64,000 nucleotides of DNA, taken from NCBI GenBank assembly GCA_047495785.1, contig JBLDXI010000031.1:868001-932000 (forward strand), given 5' to 3'. Of the stretch, positions 22,791 through 35,217 are shown in pieces (the stretch's first letter is position 1; each line of letters opens with the position of its first letter). This stretch comes from Lepidodermella squamata. Its lineage: Eukaryota; Gastrotricha. A program made the position numbers and the translations under genes. The notes under the pieces were generated by a model. It was not told the origin of the DNA and made no database searches. It saw only the letters and a list, made by a program, of their open reading frames with translations.

Positions 22791-24260
22791 ATAATTATTA
22801 CTTATCCCCTATATTGTTAAACTGGTCGGCATGTTCCATTCACAGATTTGCCTTACTTTAAGCCACTTTCTCTTGTGGCTGTGTGGCCATTCGACGAGGT
22901 CAGTGGGCTGTTCGATATGGGGCGACTGCGGCTCCGTGACAGCACCAATCCGTCCAAAAATGTCATTTTCGTAAATGGGCCACTCGGGGCTAGAAAGGCT
23001 GCGGTCAAGTTGACTAAGGATCTAGTAAAAATCGAACCAATCAGCCTGTCGATCACCGAAGGATACACAATAGCCTTCTATTTTTTCCGGTCTTCGATAG
23101 CGGGAGCTAGAGACATTATGGAATTTCCGCAGTGGTCGTTGCGAATATGGATTGACAACAAGGGCATGCTGCATATTAAAAATTATGATAATAATTACTC
23201 GCTCCGATCAACTGCGTTACCGATAGATTCATGGACTTATCTCGGCATTGTCAACAGACCGGATTATCTGACTGTCTTGAACGCTCACGGGCGGATATAT
23301 TATATCGCCACCGAAGCGAAGTTTACTTCAACAAGCCTGTTTGACGTGCGAATGAGTGGGAATGGCGAAGATGCTATCGCTTGTTTATCAATTTACCCAT
23401 TTCCCATGTATATCGACTATATTCACGATGGCTGCAGGCTAAAGATTAGTCCACAAATGTTAGCTGGCCAACCTTTGCATGGCGGAGATAGTAAATATCC
23501 TTTCTTCGAACCGCTCATTTCAGCCTCCTACGAGTGTATGGCCTCGATTTTGGATATACACAACGCCATTTTGCCTGAATCCTGCGCAAAAGATTCTCTA
23601 ATTTCATCAAAATACGACCTGATCAGCTCTCGAGATGGATTTGCCATTCTCAGGCGCATTGACAACCTTGAGATAAGCCCGTTGGCCTTTAACAACATAG
23701 GTCTTTTCTCGGAATCCTAACATTCAGTTAATCTGTGGTGGAGCCTTGTTTACGTCGTTGGATATCGAGCGAAACAGAGAGGCTGCTATGGCAAGGCGCA
23801 ATGTGGTGCTGAATTCTACACCGTTGCTGGTTACATTTCTACTTCATTCCTCGAATGCGAATCAGACATGCACTTGTGTTTTGTACCAAATGAAAGCGCC
23901 AGCTTCAATTCCTGCGACTTGGTCGCGGGGGCAACGCTTCTATTTCGTTCCGTTGATCAGATGATTCTAGTATGTTTTTAACATTGTGATGTTTTAATGT
24001 TTAAATGTGATATCCAAAGGCCGGTATCTACGTAGGCGACGGAAATTGCGCCACATCAAACTACACCCGATTTATCAACCTTATTATCCGTGCTGGCTTG
24101 GATGTTAAAGAGTTTTCGGCTTGCAGCACATTTTACCTGTTACATTACGGATGCCCTTACATTTTTCGTCAAATCGATTTTACAACAAATAATGTAACGC
24201 TGACCGAAACTAGCTCAAAGGTGACAGTTTGGTCACCGTCTACAACTCAAGCATTGATAA

Positions 24261-24599
24261 CATTGTGTTTCAAGTAGTAAGTAGCCCTTCGACCCGCGCG
24301 CTGATTGGTCAATTTATTGTTGCTATGACTCCGGGATGAAACAATTTAGTCGTGCAATCCACTATTAAATTATTTTATATTTATGCAAAAAATGACCTTG
24401 CCACACCCTCTGCACGGTTTCCATTGACCACGAGCGTAAACTCCATATTAATCGTGGAAAAATACTGCGGCAAAAAACACTTGTTGCAAAAAATCTTATG
24501 GATCGCACGACCATAATGTTTCATCCGGGAGTCATAGAAACGATCAATCGACCAATCAGCGTGCGCCCAGAAATTCTACTATTTAGCTCAAGCACAATG
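24261..24599. mobile_element. MITE with long imperfect inverted repeats
   Basis: Ends are CATTGTG and CACAATG with 3-bp TAA flanks on both sides (24258-24260 and 24600-24602), as in PIF/Harbinger-type elements. The arms are imperfect inverted copies for about 100 bp; both contain a GCTGATTGGTC word and a GGATGAAACA word in inverted orientation. It lies downstream of the exon-5 piece of pseudogene C. Confidence 0.7.
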
Positions 24600-24679
24600 T
24601 AACAGCTGCAATGGGAACAACGCCATCGCCTTCAGAGAGTAATATCGCCATTTTCCCTTCACTTCTGTAGGTCCACAGA

Positions 24680-24972
24680 CATTTGAGTCCTTGACAACTC
24701 AGCCACGACAACTCAGGCTTTTAAATATTTATTTTAATTACCGACATCTCAGGCTGCGACAACTCAGCCTTTTCCTAATTCTAATAATATCGCGACAACT
24801 CAGCCCACGACAGCTCAGCCTTTAAACTACTTAGTCCGGCTCACATGCTCGCTCCGCTCGCATGGTAATATGGCTAGGTATTTTTACAATTGAATAAAGG
24901 CTGAGTTGTCGTGGGCTGAAAAGTCATGCCTGAGTTGTCGTTTTGTCTGAATTGTCGAGACTCAGTTGACGG
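24680..24972. mobile_element. Foldback-like element with GACAACTCAGCC units
   Basis: The left part (24690-24825) has repeated copies of GACAACTCAGCC and close variants; the right part (24897-24970) has the same words inverted (GGCTGAGTTGTCG, GCCTGAGTTGTCG). A short single-copy core lies between and contains GCTCGCTCCGCTCGC. Terminal inverted arrays of short tandem units are the mark of foldback elements. Edges are approximate. Confidence 0.6.
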
Positions 24973-25830
24973 AATACGCTTCTGTATTTTAGTTTTTTCT
25001 CTTTCCGATCAGACATCTTTGCTTTGGGAGCCATCTCTGCAGCTGGAGCCTTCGCTCTTGTTTTGATTGGTATTGGCGCTTGGCGTGTCTACACAAAAAG
25101 AAAGAAATCGAGATTCCCTAAGAAAAGGAAAATAATCGCCGGCGAAACGGAAATATTTCATTACATCACCCCCTATCGAGATTTCAAGGAAATGCTGGAG
25201 ATGGCACCCGAAGGTCGTGATATTGTTCCACAGATCGAAAATATTAACATTTATCCGAACTGGCTTGAGACAAACGAGTTAATTGGCCAAGGTTTCTTTG
25301 GCGCCATTCATAGGGGCATTTTGAGAAAACCAGGCTGCGAACCTCTTGCTATTGCTCGTTTGAGTATGATTCATGGAAAAAAGATCTCCTGGTGGATTAT
25401 TCCAAACAGATTTGCAGAGGAATGGTTTATCTGTCGTCACGCAATTGTCTTCACAGAGATTTGGCCTGTCGCAACATTTTGGTGTCGGACGATGAAGTTT
25501 TGAAGATTTCAGATTTCGGGCTGTCTCGGTTGGTTTCTGACGAGCACCTCTACTATAGATCAGGCGATATCAGCACCGCTATGATACCAACTCGATGGCA
25601 CCCGCCCGAGTCACTAAGTAGGCAGATTTTTCTACCTAAAGGAGATGTTTGGTCATTTGGCGTTGTTGTTTGGGAAATTTTCGGTTGTAAGTGTAACTTG
25701 ATTGAATTTTCCTGGCACGACTAAAGCCGGTGTTTTCAGTATGTCGTGAAACACCTTATGCTGGGCTCAACAATTTCGAGGTTATTGTCAACGTAAACAA
25801 TGGTTTACGTCCGAGCAAGCCACTGTACCA

Positions 25831-27046
25831 TGACATAAGGGCGCCGGACATAAGGGCGAGAGGCAAAAGAGCGCCGGACAAAAGGGCGAAAGACCGAAGA
25901 GCGCAGACAAAAGGGCGCCGAGACAAAAGGGCGCCTGGACAAAAGGGCGCCTGATTTTTATGTATAACGAAGGCCTATTAGTTATTATTTTTTAAAACGA
26001 TGGCTTTGCGACGCTTTTAGAGGAAGCTAATTGTTTTACAATGCGGAGTGTTGGCAAATATAACCCCTTCGCGAACCAGGTTCATCCCCAGGTCGATTTA
26101 CCGGCTGGGATGGGCTCCCAGGCGCTCGTCCCATTACAGGATAACCTGTTTGACTTTGAAAACCTATTCCCTAATTTAGACGCCATTTGGCATGTGCTAG
26201 ATAATTAATTTTCGATTCGAATGACTTTGTGCTAAATTATTTAATTTATTCAGTCATTGATTAAAATGGTTTGCTTCTCTTGCATGATAATAAATCTCGA
26301 TCAAGTAGATTTTAGGGTTTTATCATAACTCATTTTGCTTATTTTGCTTTCGGAAACCTTATAAAATCTTATGAAACTCACAATCGCATCAATTTCCGAT
26401 TGCAGCATTACTGTAGACCTGGGATGCACCAAGCAACGACATTCAACTATTGACTATCTATTCACCTTTTGATATCGTTGTCTTGGAGCATCGTATATAA
26501 GGCATTTAATATCATGAATAAAACCATTCGTTGAGTTGCGTATGATTGGTGGTCTCTTTGACTTCAAGACATAGACCAGGGTTAACATTACTATTAAGTT
26601 TTACAACTGTGTTACTAGGTATTTTCAATTTTCATGAACAAATCTATAATGAGTATAACAAAAAATGACAAATAAGTGAACTGAATTCATCAGAAAGTTC
26701 AACCTGCCCCAGTCAATCCTACCTGACATTGTCATCTCAGTAATCAAGGACTCATGCAAAATAATTAATAACCACCTGTACAACAAATAATTGTTAAATG
26801 TAAATACCCGTGTCTTTAGGCAATCTGATACTTAGTATTGGACGGAACATTGATTTTTAAATAAACTACTACTAAAAGTAATTGGGAATTTTATCTGGCG
26901 CCCTTATGTCCTGCGCCCTTTTGTCCAGGCGCCCTTTTGTCTCGGCGCCCTTATGCCCTCGCGCCCTTTTGTCCGGCGCCCTTTCGTCTTTCGCTCTAAA
27001 GTCGGCGCCCTTATGTCTGCGCGCTTATGTCTGCGCCCTTATGTCC
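25831..27046. mobile_element. Foldback element with GGACAAAAGGGCGCC arrays
   Basis: The left end (25831-25953) is about eight copies of a 12-16-bp unit such as GGACAAAAGGGCGCC; the right end (26893-27046) is a longer array of the same unit inverted. The 0.9-kb core has no recognisable ORF. The flanks share TACCA (25826-25830 and 27047-27051), a probable target duplication, and the element splits exon 7 of pseudogene C. Total length is 1216 bp. Confidence 0.8.
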
Positions 27047-27370
27047 TACCACGAAAATCAGCAATTCATTTCACTAACTATAAAAATGCCCGTCAATCTT
27101 CTATCTCCTTGATTTGCAGATTTTTCCTCAGGTCAATTGCTGATCAACTAAAAGAATCATCTGAATTGCCCTGATATTTCATTTTTAAGCTTATTCCCGG
27201 CCAGAAAATCTCTTGAAATTTATCAGCATTATTAGCATGATCAAATAAGGATATAAATCGTGTTTTTTCAAAGGAACTTCAGTTTTTCCCAATTTTGTTC
27301 CCGGCTGTGTTGCGTAATCATAAAGAATCACGCCCATGTTTTAAGATTTAATTTAATTTCGATACATGGA

Positions 27371-28619
27371 TATACGTCGTTTTTACACGACGGAGGGGTA
27401 CGGAGGCGTTCGTTAACGCCATCGGCTACTATGCTCTATTTAGAGGCTCTGTTAAGACAAATTTCGATTACGCAACTGAGGAATTTCGGAAATTTGAATC
27501 TCGATTTTTTTCCAAAGCGTCAAGAAAGCAATTTCAAAAATGAATTTTAGAAGTATAATTTCTTCTTTATGGGTACTTGAAAGTTATTTTTACTTGTAGC
27601 CTCAATTAGTGGAATATTTCGGCACGTTGAATTTCTTCAATAATTTGATTATCTGATTAAATTTACTAATTTTACCATATTCAAATCGGAAATTTGATGA
27701 GCAAAGAATATTTGACTATCAACCCTAACGTCGATAATTTTTTAAAATCGGTTCACCATTTAGATGGCCATGAATTGAGAATTTCGCCCTATTTTTCTAA
27801 TAAAAGTCGTGACCTACAACAAATAAAACTTGTCCCATGATTTACGCAACCGTTTTTTTAATTTTCAAATTTTTGGAATAAAAAAAACCGAGGAAAATAT
27901 TTGATCCTTTTTAATCGCGATTTAACGAATAAGAGTAGTAGCCGAAAGAAATTCAGCGTGTTCGAGTTATCGTTATTGATTTTTGCAAGTTTTTGGAGGA
28001 AATTTAGCTGAGTTTTTTCAAAATCAAACCTATGGGAAGAATCTTCCAGCCTATATCCGCGATTTACCGTAGAAATTAAAAATTTACGGGGAAAACCCGG
28101 AAAATCCCTGCTTCGGTAATTTTGGTTATTTTACACGCTATAACAGCAGATTTATAATAATTTTTAATTTTTAATCATCCCCCATTTCGACCTCTACAAA
28201 ATATGAAAAACATCGTCGCGGTCCTTGCTTTAAAGAACGACATGTATAAAAAATAATAAAATAAAATAATAAAATACAACACATTTTGATGTCACATTCG
28301 ACATTCAAAATATTCTTCACAGCAGTGAAATGCAGCAAAATGATTTTGCCCAGCCTCCATTTTGAGTGCCATAGCCACGAAAATTAATTTGCTGGTAGCT
28401 GAATTTGATTTCGGCCCAACTTGAATTTAATTTCCTTTAGCTACAACTCATTTTCCAGTAAAAAAAATTCTCAGGGCATTTTCACTCTGAAAACCAATTA
28501 AAAAATGAAAATTCACTTTTTTCGCGAGAGCGCAGTTGCGTCATCAAAACAAAGCGTCTGGCAACTGATGGCATTAACGAACCCCTCCGTAACCCTCCGC
28601 TAGTCTAAAAACGACGATA
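27371..28619. mobile_element. Inverted-repeat DNA element without ORF
   Basis: Arms at about 27371-27427 and 28567-28619 are inverted imperfect copies (about 55 bp) and share CGTCGTTTTTA, GGAGGG and GGTTCGTTAA-like words. The 1.1-kb interior has no transposase. Boundaries and target duplication are unclear. Confidence 0.55.
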
Positions 28620-29960
28620 TTCTCATAAAATTAGACCGATTTCATTTGTTCCAGTTGTCCTGAGTTATCGGAATTTTTTGCCGATTTCCGATAGTCGATA
28701 GGCCTGATCTAACATGAAACTGGCTGCCACTTCTCTACGATTTCATTGCTCAACGCCTTGGCAATTCTTCGGGTTTTTTCACAACTTGTAATCATTGTAT
28801 TTTGACTTTGAAAATCGCAACATCCCGGGGAGGGGCGGCGGGAGCTTCTGCCCGATTTTTTACATTGCTCTGATCTTAATAGGCCAATCGAATGAAAACG
28901 AGATCACGCCTGAGAAGATACACATTTATTCCATTCAATCTTAACACCCTCTTGTTCCCTCTTCCCTCTTGACGGAACCACACTTCTTATGCTTTGAAAT
29001 CGGTCCGTGATTGCTCAATGCCATTAATTCGATGAATTTAAAATAGAAAAAGTCAGGTTAACCGCGAAAAAATTATCGAAAACACATTTTTCATCATAAT
29101 TGTTTCAAATTTCATATCATTTTTCAAATAATTCCACGAATTTTAGGCGAAGCATGAGTTCTGAATTGAACACTGCATTATCAATGTTTGGCTGAATTTG
29201 CTGATGATTAATTCAGAAGTATGCTGGTAAATCTTGACCAAGGTGATTGATTTTTTAAGCTGTGATTTCAAATGAAATGTGTTTGCGAAATCGGACGAGC
29301 TGGGCATTTTTGAAGTAAATTGAAATAATGAGATTCGAGGTTTTTTATTCTGAGTTCGTTAACCCCAGGCAGGACTGAAACTCAGAGTAAAAAAACAATG
29401 CCAACCAGTCAAATCAAAACCGCCCTGGCAAATAAGAATAAAAACGTGGCGACGAACTTTTGATTCATAGTCGTCGCATTTACACGAGCTACTTCGTAAT
29501 TATCGATGTTAATTACTTCGGTTGTTGCGTCATCATTTTTACTTTAACTCGAGTGAGCGCTGTTTTCATTTGTGTGTGAAATTTTTATGGGCGCTGTGAA
29601 CATGTCACGGCAAGGCGATTTAAAACTCAAATTTTGCGGTATCAAGGAATAGCAACCACATTGTTGGCTGGTTTGTGATCTATGCAGTTCTCCTTCTGGA
29701 AAAATAGAATTCAAAATTCGATTTCAAAATTATAAAAATTCATAGATTTTGCCCAAATCCTCCAGCAAATAATTAAGCAACGAATCGCGTCACTGGGGCA
29801 GTTTCCAGCCACCCTGTAGGTATAGTAATACAGACAAATACAAATACTTGGAAAAAACGCAAAAAAATCAGAAAATATTGACAATTTCGAGGTTTTCTCA
29901 TGATTTTCGTGGTTTTCGTTGCGCGTTTCTTTTATAGTCCCAATACAAGCTTAAACTACA

Positions 29961-30260
29961 TTGGATTTTCTAATATTTCCGGAATATCTTTTAGCGGAAC
30001 CAAAGTCGAAATATGCCAAGAGCCATTTTTTGAATATTTATACGAATTTTAGGCTAAGCATGAATTCTGAATTGAACGGTCCCCGTCTGATAGAGAATGT
30101 TGCGCTGAATTCACCGGTGAATTTTCTAGAATTATTGTGGCCAATCTTAACCTGCAATAAATATCCGAAAAGCGATTTCAGGCCACTAGAAAAGTCGAAA
30201 ATTTGGTTCCGCTACAGCATATTTGGTTCCGCTCACCGTAAATTTGGTTCCGCTAAAAGG
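29961..30260 (+). repeat. Dispersed repeat ending in ATTTGGTTCCGCT units
   Basis: It has three spaced copies of ATTTGGTTCCGCT at 30203-30253, preceded by words such as CAGGCCACTAGAAAA and GTGGCCAATC. The same words appear in reverse order and orientation at about 54965-55200, so this is an interspersed repeat. Its class is unknown. Confidence 0.6.
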
Positions 30261-30477
30261 AGGACCCTAATATTTCTATGAGAAAATTCTCCCTAAATTA
30301 GCACTGTATTCTTCAAAATTGAAACAAAAAATTAAGAGTGAATCCTGGATCTCCTGACGCCGATGCACACTTAAATGAACATGGGCGTAGGACACGTTTT
30401 CAAAAGTTTGGCGATAATTCTTGAAATAATTAATGGCGGTCTACATTTACCGAATTCTAATGATTTACCAAAAACAT

Positions 30478-30577
30478 TGCTCCAGGCGAGGCTCGAACTC
30501 GCGACCTTCGCATAACTCAGCGTACAATCAAGTACTGCTTATAAGTACGACGCACTAACCAACTATGCAACTGGAGC
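30478..30577 (-). tRNA. tRNA-Ile(UAU) with 26-nt intron, copy 2
   Basis: The same 100 bases as the copy at 15193-15292, intron included, in unrelated flanks. A T run follows the 3' end on the minus strand, consistent with Pol III termination. Confidence 0.93.
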
Positions 30578-31158
30578 GGCTGATTAAAGAGACCGAGGTA
30601 GCACTCAAGGTCATTTCATGCTGCTTTGTATAAGGCCAAATACTTAAGAAACATTGTCTACTATGTACTAGTAATAGCAGTCCTGATGAAACTGCAGTCT
30701 TTAATACCTTAAGACCTTCAGGCTGCTAGATGGAAAAGTTTCTTAGGATCCTTTCACTTTTTGAGATTTGTTAGTGATCCGACTAGGTCCAGCTCTGATG
30801 GGACGGCGTTTTGAGCCTAAAATTTGCAAATCAACAGGGGGACCCTTACGTTTTTCAGAAATTTTCGAACGCTAAAGGGGTTTGTTTGCCCCCTTAGCCC
30901 CCGTACTCGGAACACTAGGCAGGATAAAAGTTGTTGAATGGCTCCAGGCGGTTAGTATAGAAAACAGGTGTTTTCGAAAGAATTTTCACAAAGAAAATGT
31001 TGCAAGCCTCTCATTTATTGATGCGTGGACATGTTTCGTTGTGATTGCTGATAATGCTTTTTTGATGAATTAATGATGCAAAATGTGGTATCCTTGAATA
31101 GAATGGTAATGCAAGCTTCCGTTCTTCACTTAAATAAGATCTATCTACTGGTTGGCAG
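30578..31158. other. Intergenic interval
   Basis: No gene recognised. It lies downstream of gene D, exactly where a kinase exon would be expected if D were complete; no HRD or DFG motif is present on the minus strand here. Confidence 0.55.
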
Positions 31159-34100
31159 TTAATTTTCTAATAACAGACAATATTTTAATCTGATCAATGC
31201 ACATTTATCTTGAAGATAGATTGCCCCGATGTAGAGAGCCATGAGAAATTTAGCCGACCACAGCGTTTCGCCACCAGATATTGACATTCCAGTCGTCGCC
31301 TGGATTGTTTCCATTGTGATCGTGGAATTCGCCGTGCTCATCTCCTCGCTAACGTGGTTGAGGGTGCTCAAACTAGTCGATGTCTTGCTTCTTAGGCTTA
31401 TTAAGTAGTCTTTCATGCTGGTCATGGGTAAGGATATCATATCCTGCGTAGTAATTTTGGTAGTACTTGGCTTTGGCGAGGATGAAGGAATGGTGATGTT
31501 CCACTTGCTTGCTGCTGGATGTCATTTCCTGAGTAGAGCTTGGCTTAAGCGAAGACGATCGCAGAGTTGTCTTGACTGTCTTGCTGGTCGTGGGGGTGGA
31601 CAGAATCTGTCGCGTTGTTTGTGGTTTCAGGGAGGAAGACGTTTTCGCCGCAGCTATGCTTCTAGTCAAGTTTAAATAGTCTTGAAGCATCTCGTTTTCC
31701 ATCCAATGTGTCAATTTGAGGATACTGACAAAGCGAGCGATGTTGGTTGCACTGCAGTTATCATTTCCCAGCTTCAGGTGAATCCCAGCCTGTGAAAGTA
31801 ATTTTAGAATAAATGTTACAACTTATCCTATAATGAGGATTGAAATAGCAGAAACTAACCAACCACAAACTTCGTTTTAGCATTCTGACAGGTTCGACAT
31901 GTCTGATTAGTAGAATCATCGCGCCATCCATTAAATTGCATGGCGAATGGTTATCAAAAGAGGCGCAAATTTCCTCACCGGACTCACAACCAGGGTCAGA
32001 CGTTACCACTTTGCCGTATGAATACTCGAGCCAGCCATCAGAGGGTGACGCAAAGCCGTAAACAATCGCATCCCACGACCGTTCACCCTCGGCGAATTCA
32101 CTCAAAAAGCCGATGTTGTTGTACTCCCATGGCGAAATGCTGAGCCTTCTCTTCAACCTTGCGACAGTTAGACCTTTTTTCGAAGCAATGGCAGTAAAGC
32201 CCGGGTCACTGCAAGTCGCAGGTAGAACCACGTAGCGTTCATCGAAAATGGCTGATGCACAAGAATTGAAAGTCAGAATAAATGGAAATTGATCGGCGGT
32301 TGCTCGGCCCATGTACGGATAAGTTATTGGTATGGCGTTTAGATTTCTATAAGGCCTTGCCTGTCCCTTCAACTGCTTTGGCGACATCTTAACGCGGCAA
32401 CCATCGTAAACCAGCTTGATCTCCTCAAAACTTAGCGGCTCGCGGTAAACTGATAAGCAAGACATCTCATCCCAAGCACCGCCCATAGTTTTCATGCTGA
32501 ACGAATCTATCGTTGTGAAATTAGTTGTTTTTACCATTTCAACGATGCCGTACGTCGAGTAGACAATGACTGCAGATGTGTTCTGCACTATACTGAGATA
32601 CGTCCACTCTTCTTCGACCACAGGTAGATTTATACGGACGTCACCGCATTTTAACTCAACTTGAGTTGAAATTGTCAATTCTAGTTTCCACGATTCGATT
32701 TGCAGCGTGGTGTGTGCCCATGTGGCCATGAGTCGGTAAAAGAAAGCGATGGTGAATCCTGATTCGATTTTGAAATTCAACTTGGTCGAACTCACGCCGA
32801 TCAGTACGCTTGGAACACCGGTTGCGTAATTCCCAAATGGCCCTTGAACGTGTATCTTCGGTAAAAAACCTGAACTGTCTTCAAAATGGAAGGGACCCAT
32901 ATTCATTAATCCTTCCGGGTCGCTTAGGGGCCACATTGCTAAGAGAGATAGCGGCCGAGCATAGGGCATTTCTGAAATTCGATAGGTAATAGATTTCAGC
33001 AAGCGTCTTTGTTCAAGAGCTACCTAGATAACCAATCGAGAGAATGCGAAGGTTCTCAGATGATAGCTTTGCCTGCAGATCTTGACAGATTTCCGCTTCA
33101 CTCTTCAAAGAGCCAATTTTGAAGGGATAATACACTGGAACGTTGAAAGTGGCTCGAACGAGTTGGCATTCAGTACCATCGCAAAAACTGTCCATCGGAG
33201 CCAAGTCGATTATACCATCGGGAGCTAGATTCTGTATACCAGATGAGAGGAACACAGCGCCCACCTGTGAATGAATCGCGAGTTTATTGAATTTTTCCGA
33301 AATCGGCTATATAACATACTTCTTTCAATGCTTTATTGATGATAGAAGTCCTCTTCCTGCTAGGAATTATTGCGTATGAATCGTTCCACGTATCCGACAT
33401 AAGGTATGATCCAACCAGGAGCGCTTTACATAAAAAAGGCACAGCATATAACAATATTCATGTCCCTTTCCCAAAGTGTATATTTGTCTAGAGAACCAAT
33501 CTTTTGATTAAACGTGTCGAACATAAAAACGCTCGAAAATGAAATTTTCCCAATGGTTTATTAAATTTTGCTGCCTAATTTTTTTTTAAATTTTACTAGC
33601 TTTGTTAGCAAATTGAAATGTGTTTTGCTAAATATATATGAATATGTTGATATAAAGCGATATTCTTGATCTATATCACCGTTAAAAAGGTAAAAGTGGG
33701 GTTGGAAAAAGTGATATTTTTATGCCACTTCCAAGGTCAATGAACAAGTAACAAGTAGCCGAGAAAGAGGTGTTGGTTGTCATCAGGGTTGCGGATAAAG
33801 GCAACCTAACTGCCTTACGATTCAAAAACCTAATTTCGCTATGGCATGGACAAAATATTGTAACTTGTAACAGATAGGAAATTAAAGGTATTTCTATACT
33901 TATTGAATTTATTCGAGCTGAATTTGCAAAAAGTACGGCACGCGACCACTTCATATGCCACCTAAGGCCCTATCCACCCATTATAATTTTAATGAAATGA
34001 AAAAGCCGCAGGTACCTCTTTCAAAAAATTTGATTTTCTTCTCATGAATACTAGAAGCAGCCCTCTATCTAATGATACCAGTTACACTTTGTGGTCCATT

Positions 34101-35217
34101 ATGGATAATTTTCTAAAATTCACCAAAAAGTCATATATTTAGTGTTTTTGGGCGAAATTGCCAACGGTTGGCTGTTTTAGTAATTTTTTGAAAAAATTCG
34201 AAAAAATTAGTTTATCCTCGTTGAGAAATTTTCTAGCGCCCGTATTACCAACACAAATCCCCTCTATCCGACGATATAAACTTTGTAGGGTAAATAATTT
34301 ATTTCGATTTTCAGATTTTTTCCGTCTGTGCACAATGGACTTTTAATTCTGAAAAATCTGAAAATCGAAATATAATATTTCCTACAAAGTTTACATCGTC
34401 GGATAGAGGGGATTTGTGTTGGTAATACGGGCGCTAGAAATCAACAGAATTATTAACACCCACCTGGTTGGAAACTAGCTGAAGCCGTATGTCTGCCGAG
34501 GCAATCTTCAATAATCTCGGGAATTCTCTCTCCATCCAAGACTTCGTCGAAAGCGGCTACGCAAGACAAAGCGTCTCGCGGTGTCGTATTGTTGCCAACC
34601 AATACAGTAAGTGGACCAGTCAGCCTCGAGTTGAATTCAATTGTTGTTGCATTGTAGCTGTTAACGACATAATCCGGCTCTTTCGCAATGGAAACTCGGA
34701 GAAATTGGCCTTTGGAGATGGACAGAGCCACGAAAGCAAACTTCCCAGTTTTCACTTGCTCAGAGGAGCGGAACAACGGAACAAATTTTCGTTGCTTGGC
34801 GTATAGCAAAATATTTTGATGGTATGCACCCACTTGAAAGAATAGAGAACTGCTAATGGACTGAATGCCGAAAACGTCCACAGATATATATTTAGCAATG
34901 GTGTTGAGTTTGAAGAAAAAACTTATCGTGACATCAATTTCTGCGTTACCATCCCTCATAGGCAGATCATAGGAACTGATGAGGGCCACATCGCTGAACT
35001 TGCGGCTGGACGACGAGCTCAAGTAGCCGAATGGTCCAGCGATCATTGGGGAAATGACTGCGTTGCACGTGACTCTAGGTTCTGATTTCTTGCTCAAATC
35101 GTAATTGAATGCGAGTTTGTCAAACGTAACGTTGAGAATTGATGGAGGAAGCGTTGCATTCAAATGTTGGCTCCATAACAGTAGAATACTTATTAACAAC
35201 ACCGGCATGGGGCACAT
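31159..35217 (-). CDS. Receptor family gene D: ectodomain without a kinase
   Basis: Minus-strand exons by homology: 35217-34464 (754 nt, same length as in E), 33423-33320 (104 nt, same), 33264-33024 (241 nt, same), 32971-31860, then 31789 onward. The protein has a signal peptide, LamG-like domain, linker exons, second LamG-like domain and a protease-like domain (Cys-x15-Cys ending LPATC; later SPCNLMDGA). The last exon encodes a Ser/Thr-rich stalk; a possible 61-nt intron is at 31504-31444, and a phase-1 donor at 31275 matches the place where other members splice to the membrane/kinase exon. No such exon follows. Reading through, the frame adds a short hydrophobic stretch and stops at 31159. 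D may be a secreted or tethered decoy, or a 3'-truncated pseudogene. The 1040-bp first intron carries a hairpin element. Confidence 0.78.
34230..34440. repeat. Long hairpin MITE in intron 1 of gene D
   Basis: Arms of about 90-95 bp (34230-34322 and 34345-34440) are inverted copies with few differences, around a loop of about 25 bp. Both arms begin TTTCTAGCGCCCGTATTACC. It ends about 23 bp from the donor of gene D exon 1. Transcribed in the intron, it would form a strong RNA hairpin. Confidence 0.8.

Larger units (their letters stand above)
22846..25830 (+). pseudogene. Receptor tyrosine kinase pseudogene C
   Basis: Exon-4-type sequence starts at 22846 (second LamG-like domain, then a protease-like domain with Cys-x15-Cys ending LPESC). 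Exons 1-3 are absent. A frameshift with an in-frame TAA near 23718 breaks exon 4; the frame resumes and runs to about 23968 including the second Cys cluster. An exon-5-type piece is at about 24021-24278. A MITE and a foldback element have inserted before the membrane/kinase exon (about 25006-25687). In the kinase, about 200 bp covering the VAIK lysine and helix C are deleted out of frame; HRDLACRN and SDFG survive. The exon-7 piece (25741-25830) is cut by a foldback element. Clearly dead as a receptor. Confidence 0.88.
27052..30477. other. Gene-poor AT-rich interval with repeats
   Basis: About 3.4 kb with no convincing gene. It holds the inverted-repeat element at 27371-28619 and a dispersed repeat at about 29960-30260, annotated separately. 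Another copy of the word AATTTTAGGCGAAGCATGAG is at about 29143. Confidence 0.5.
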
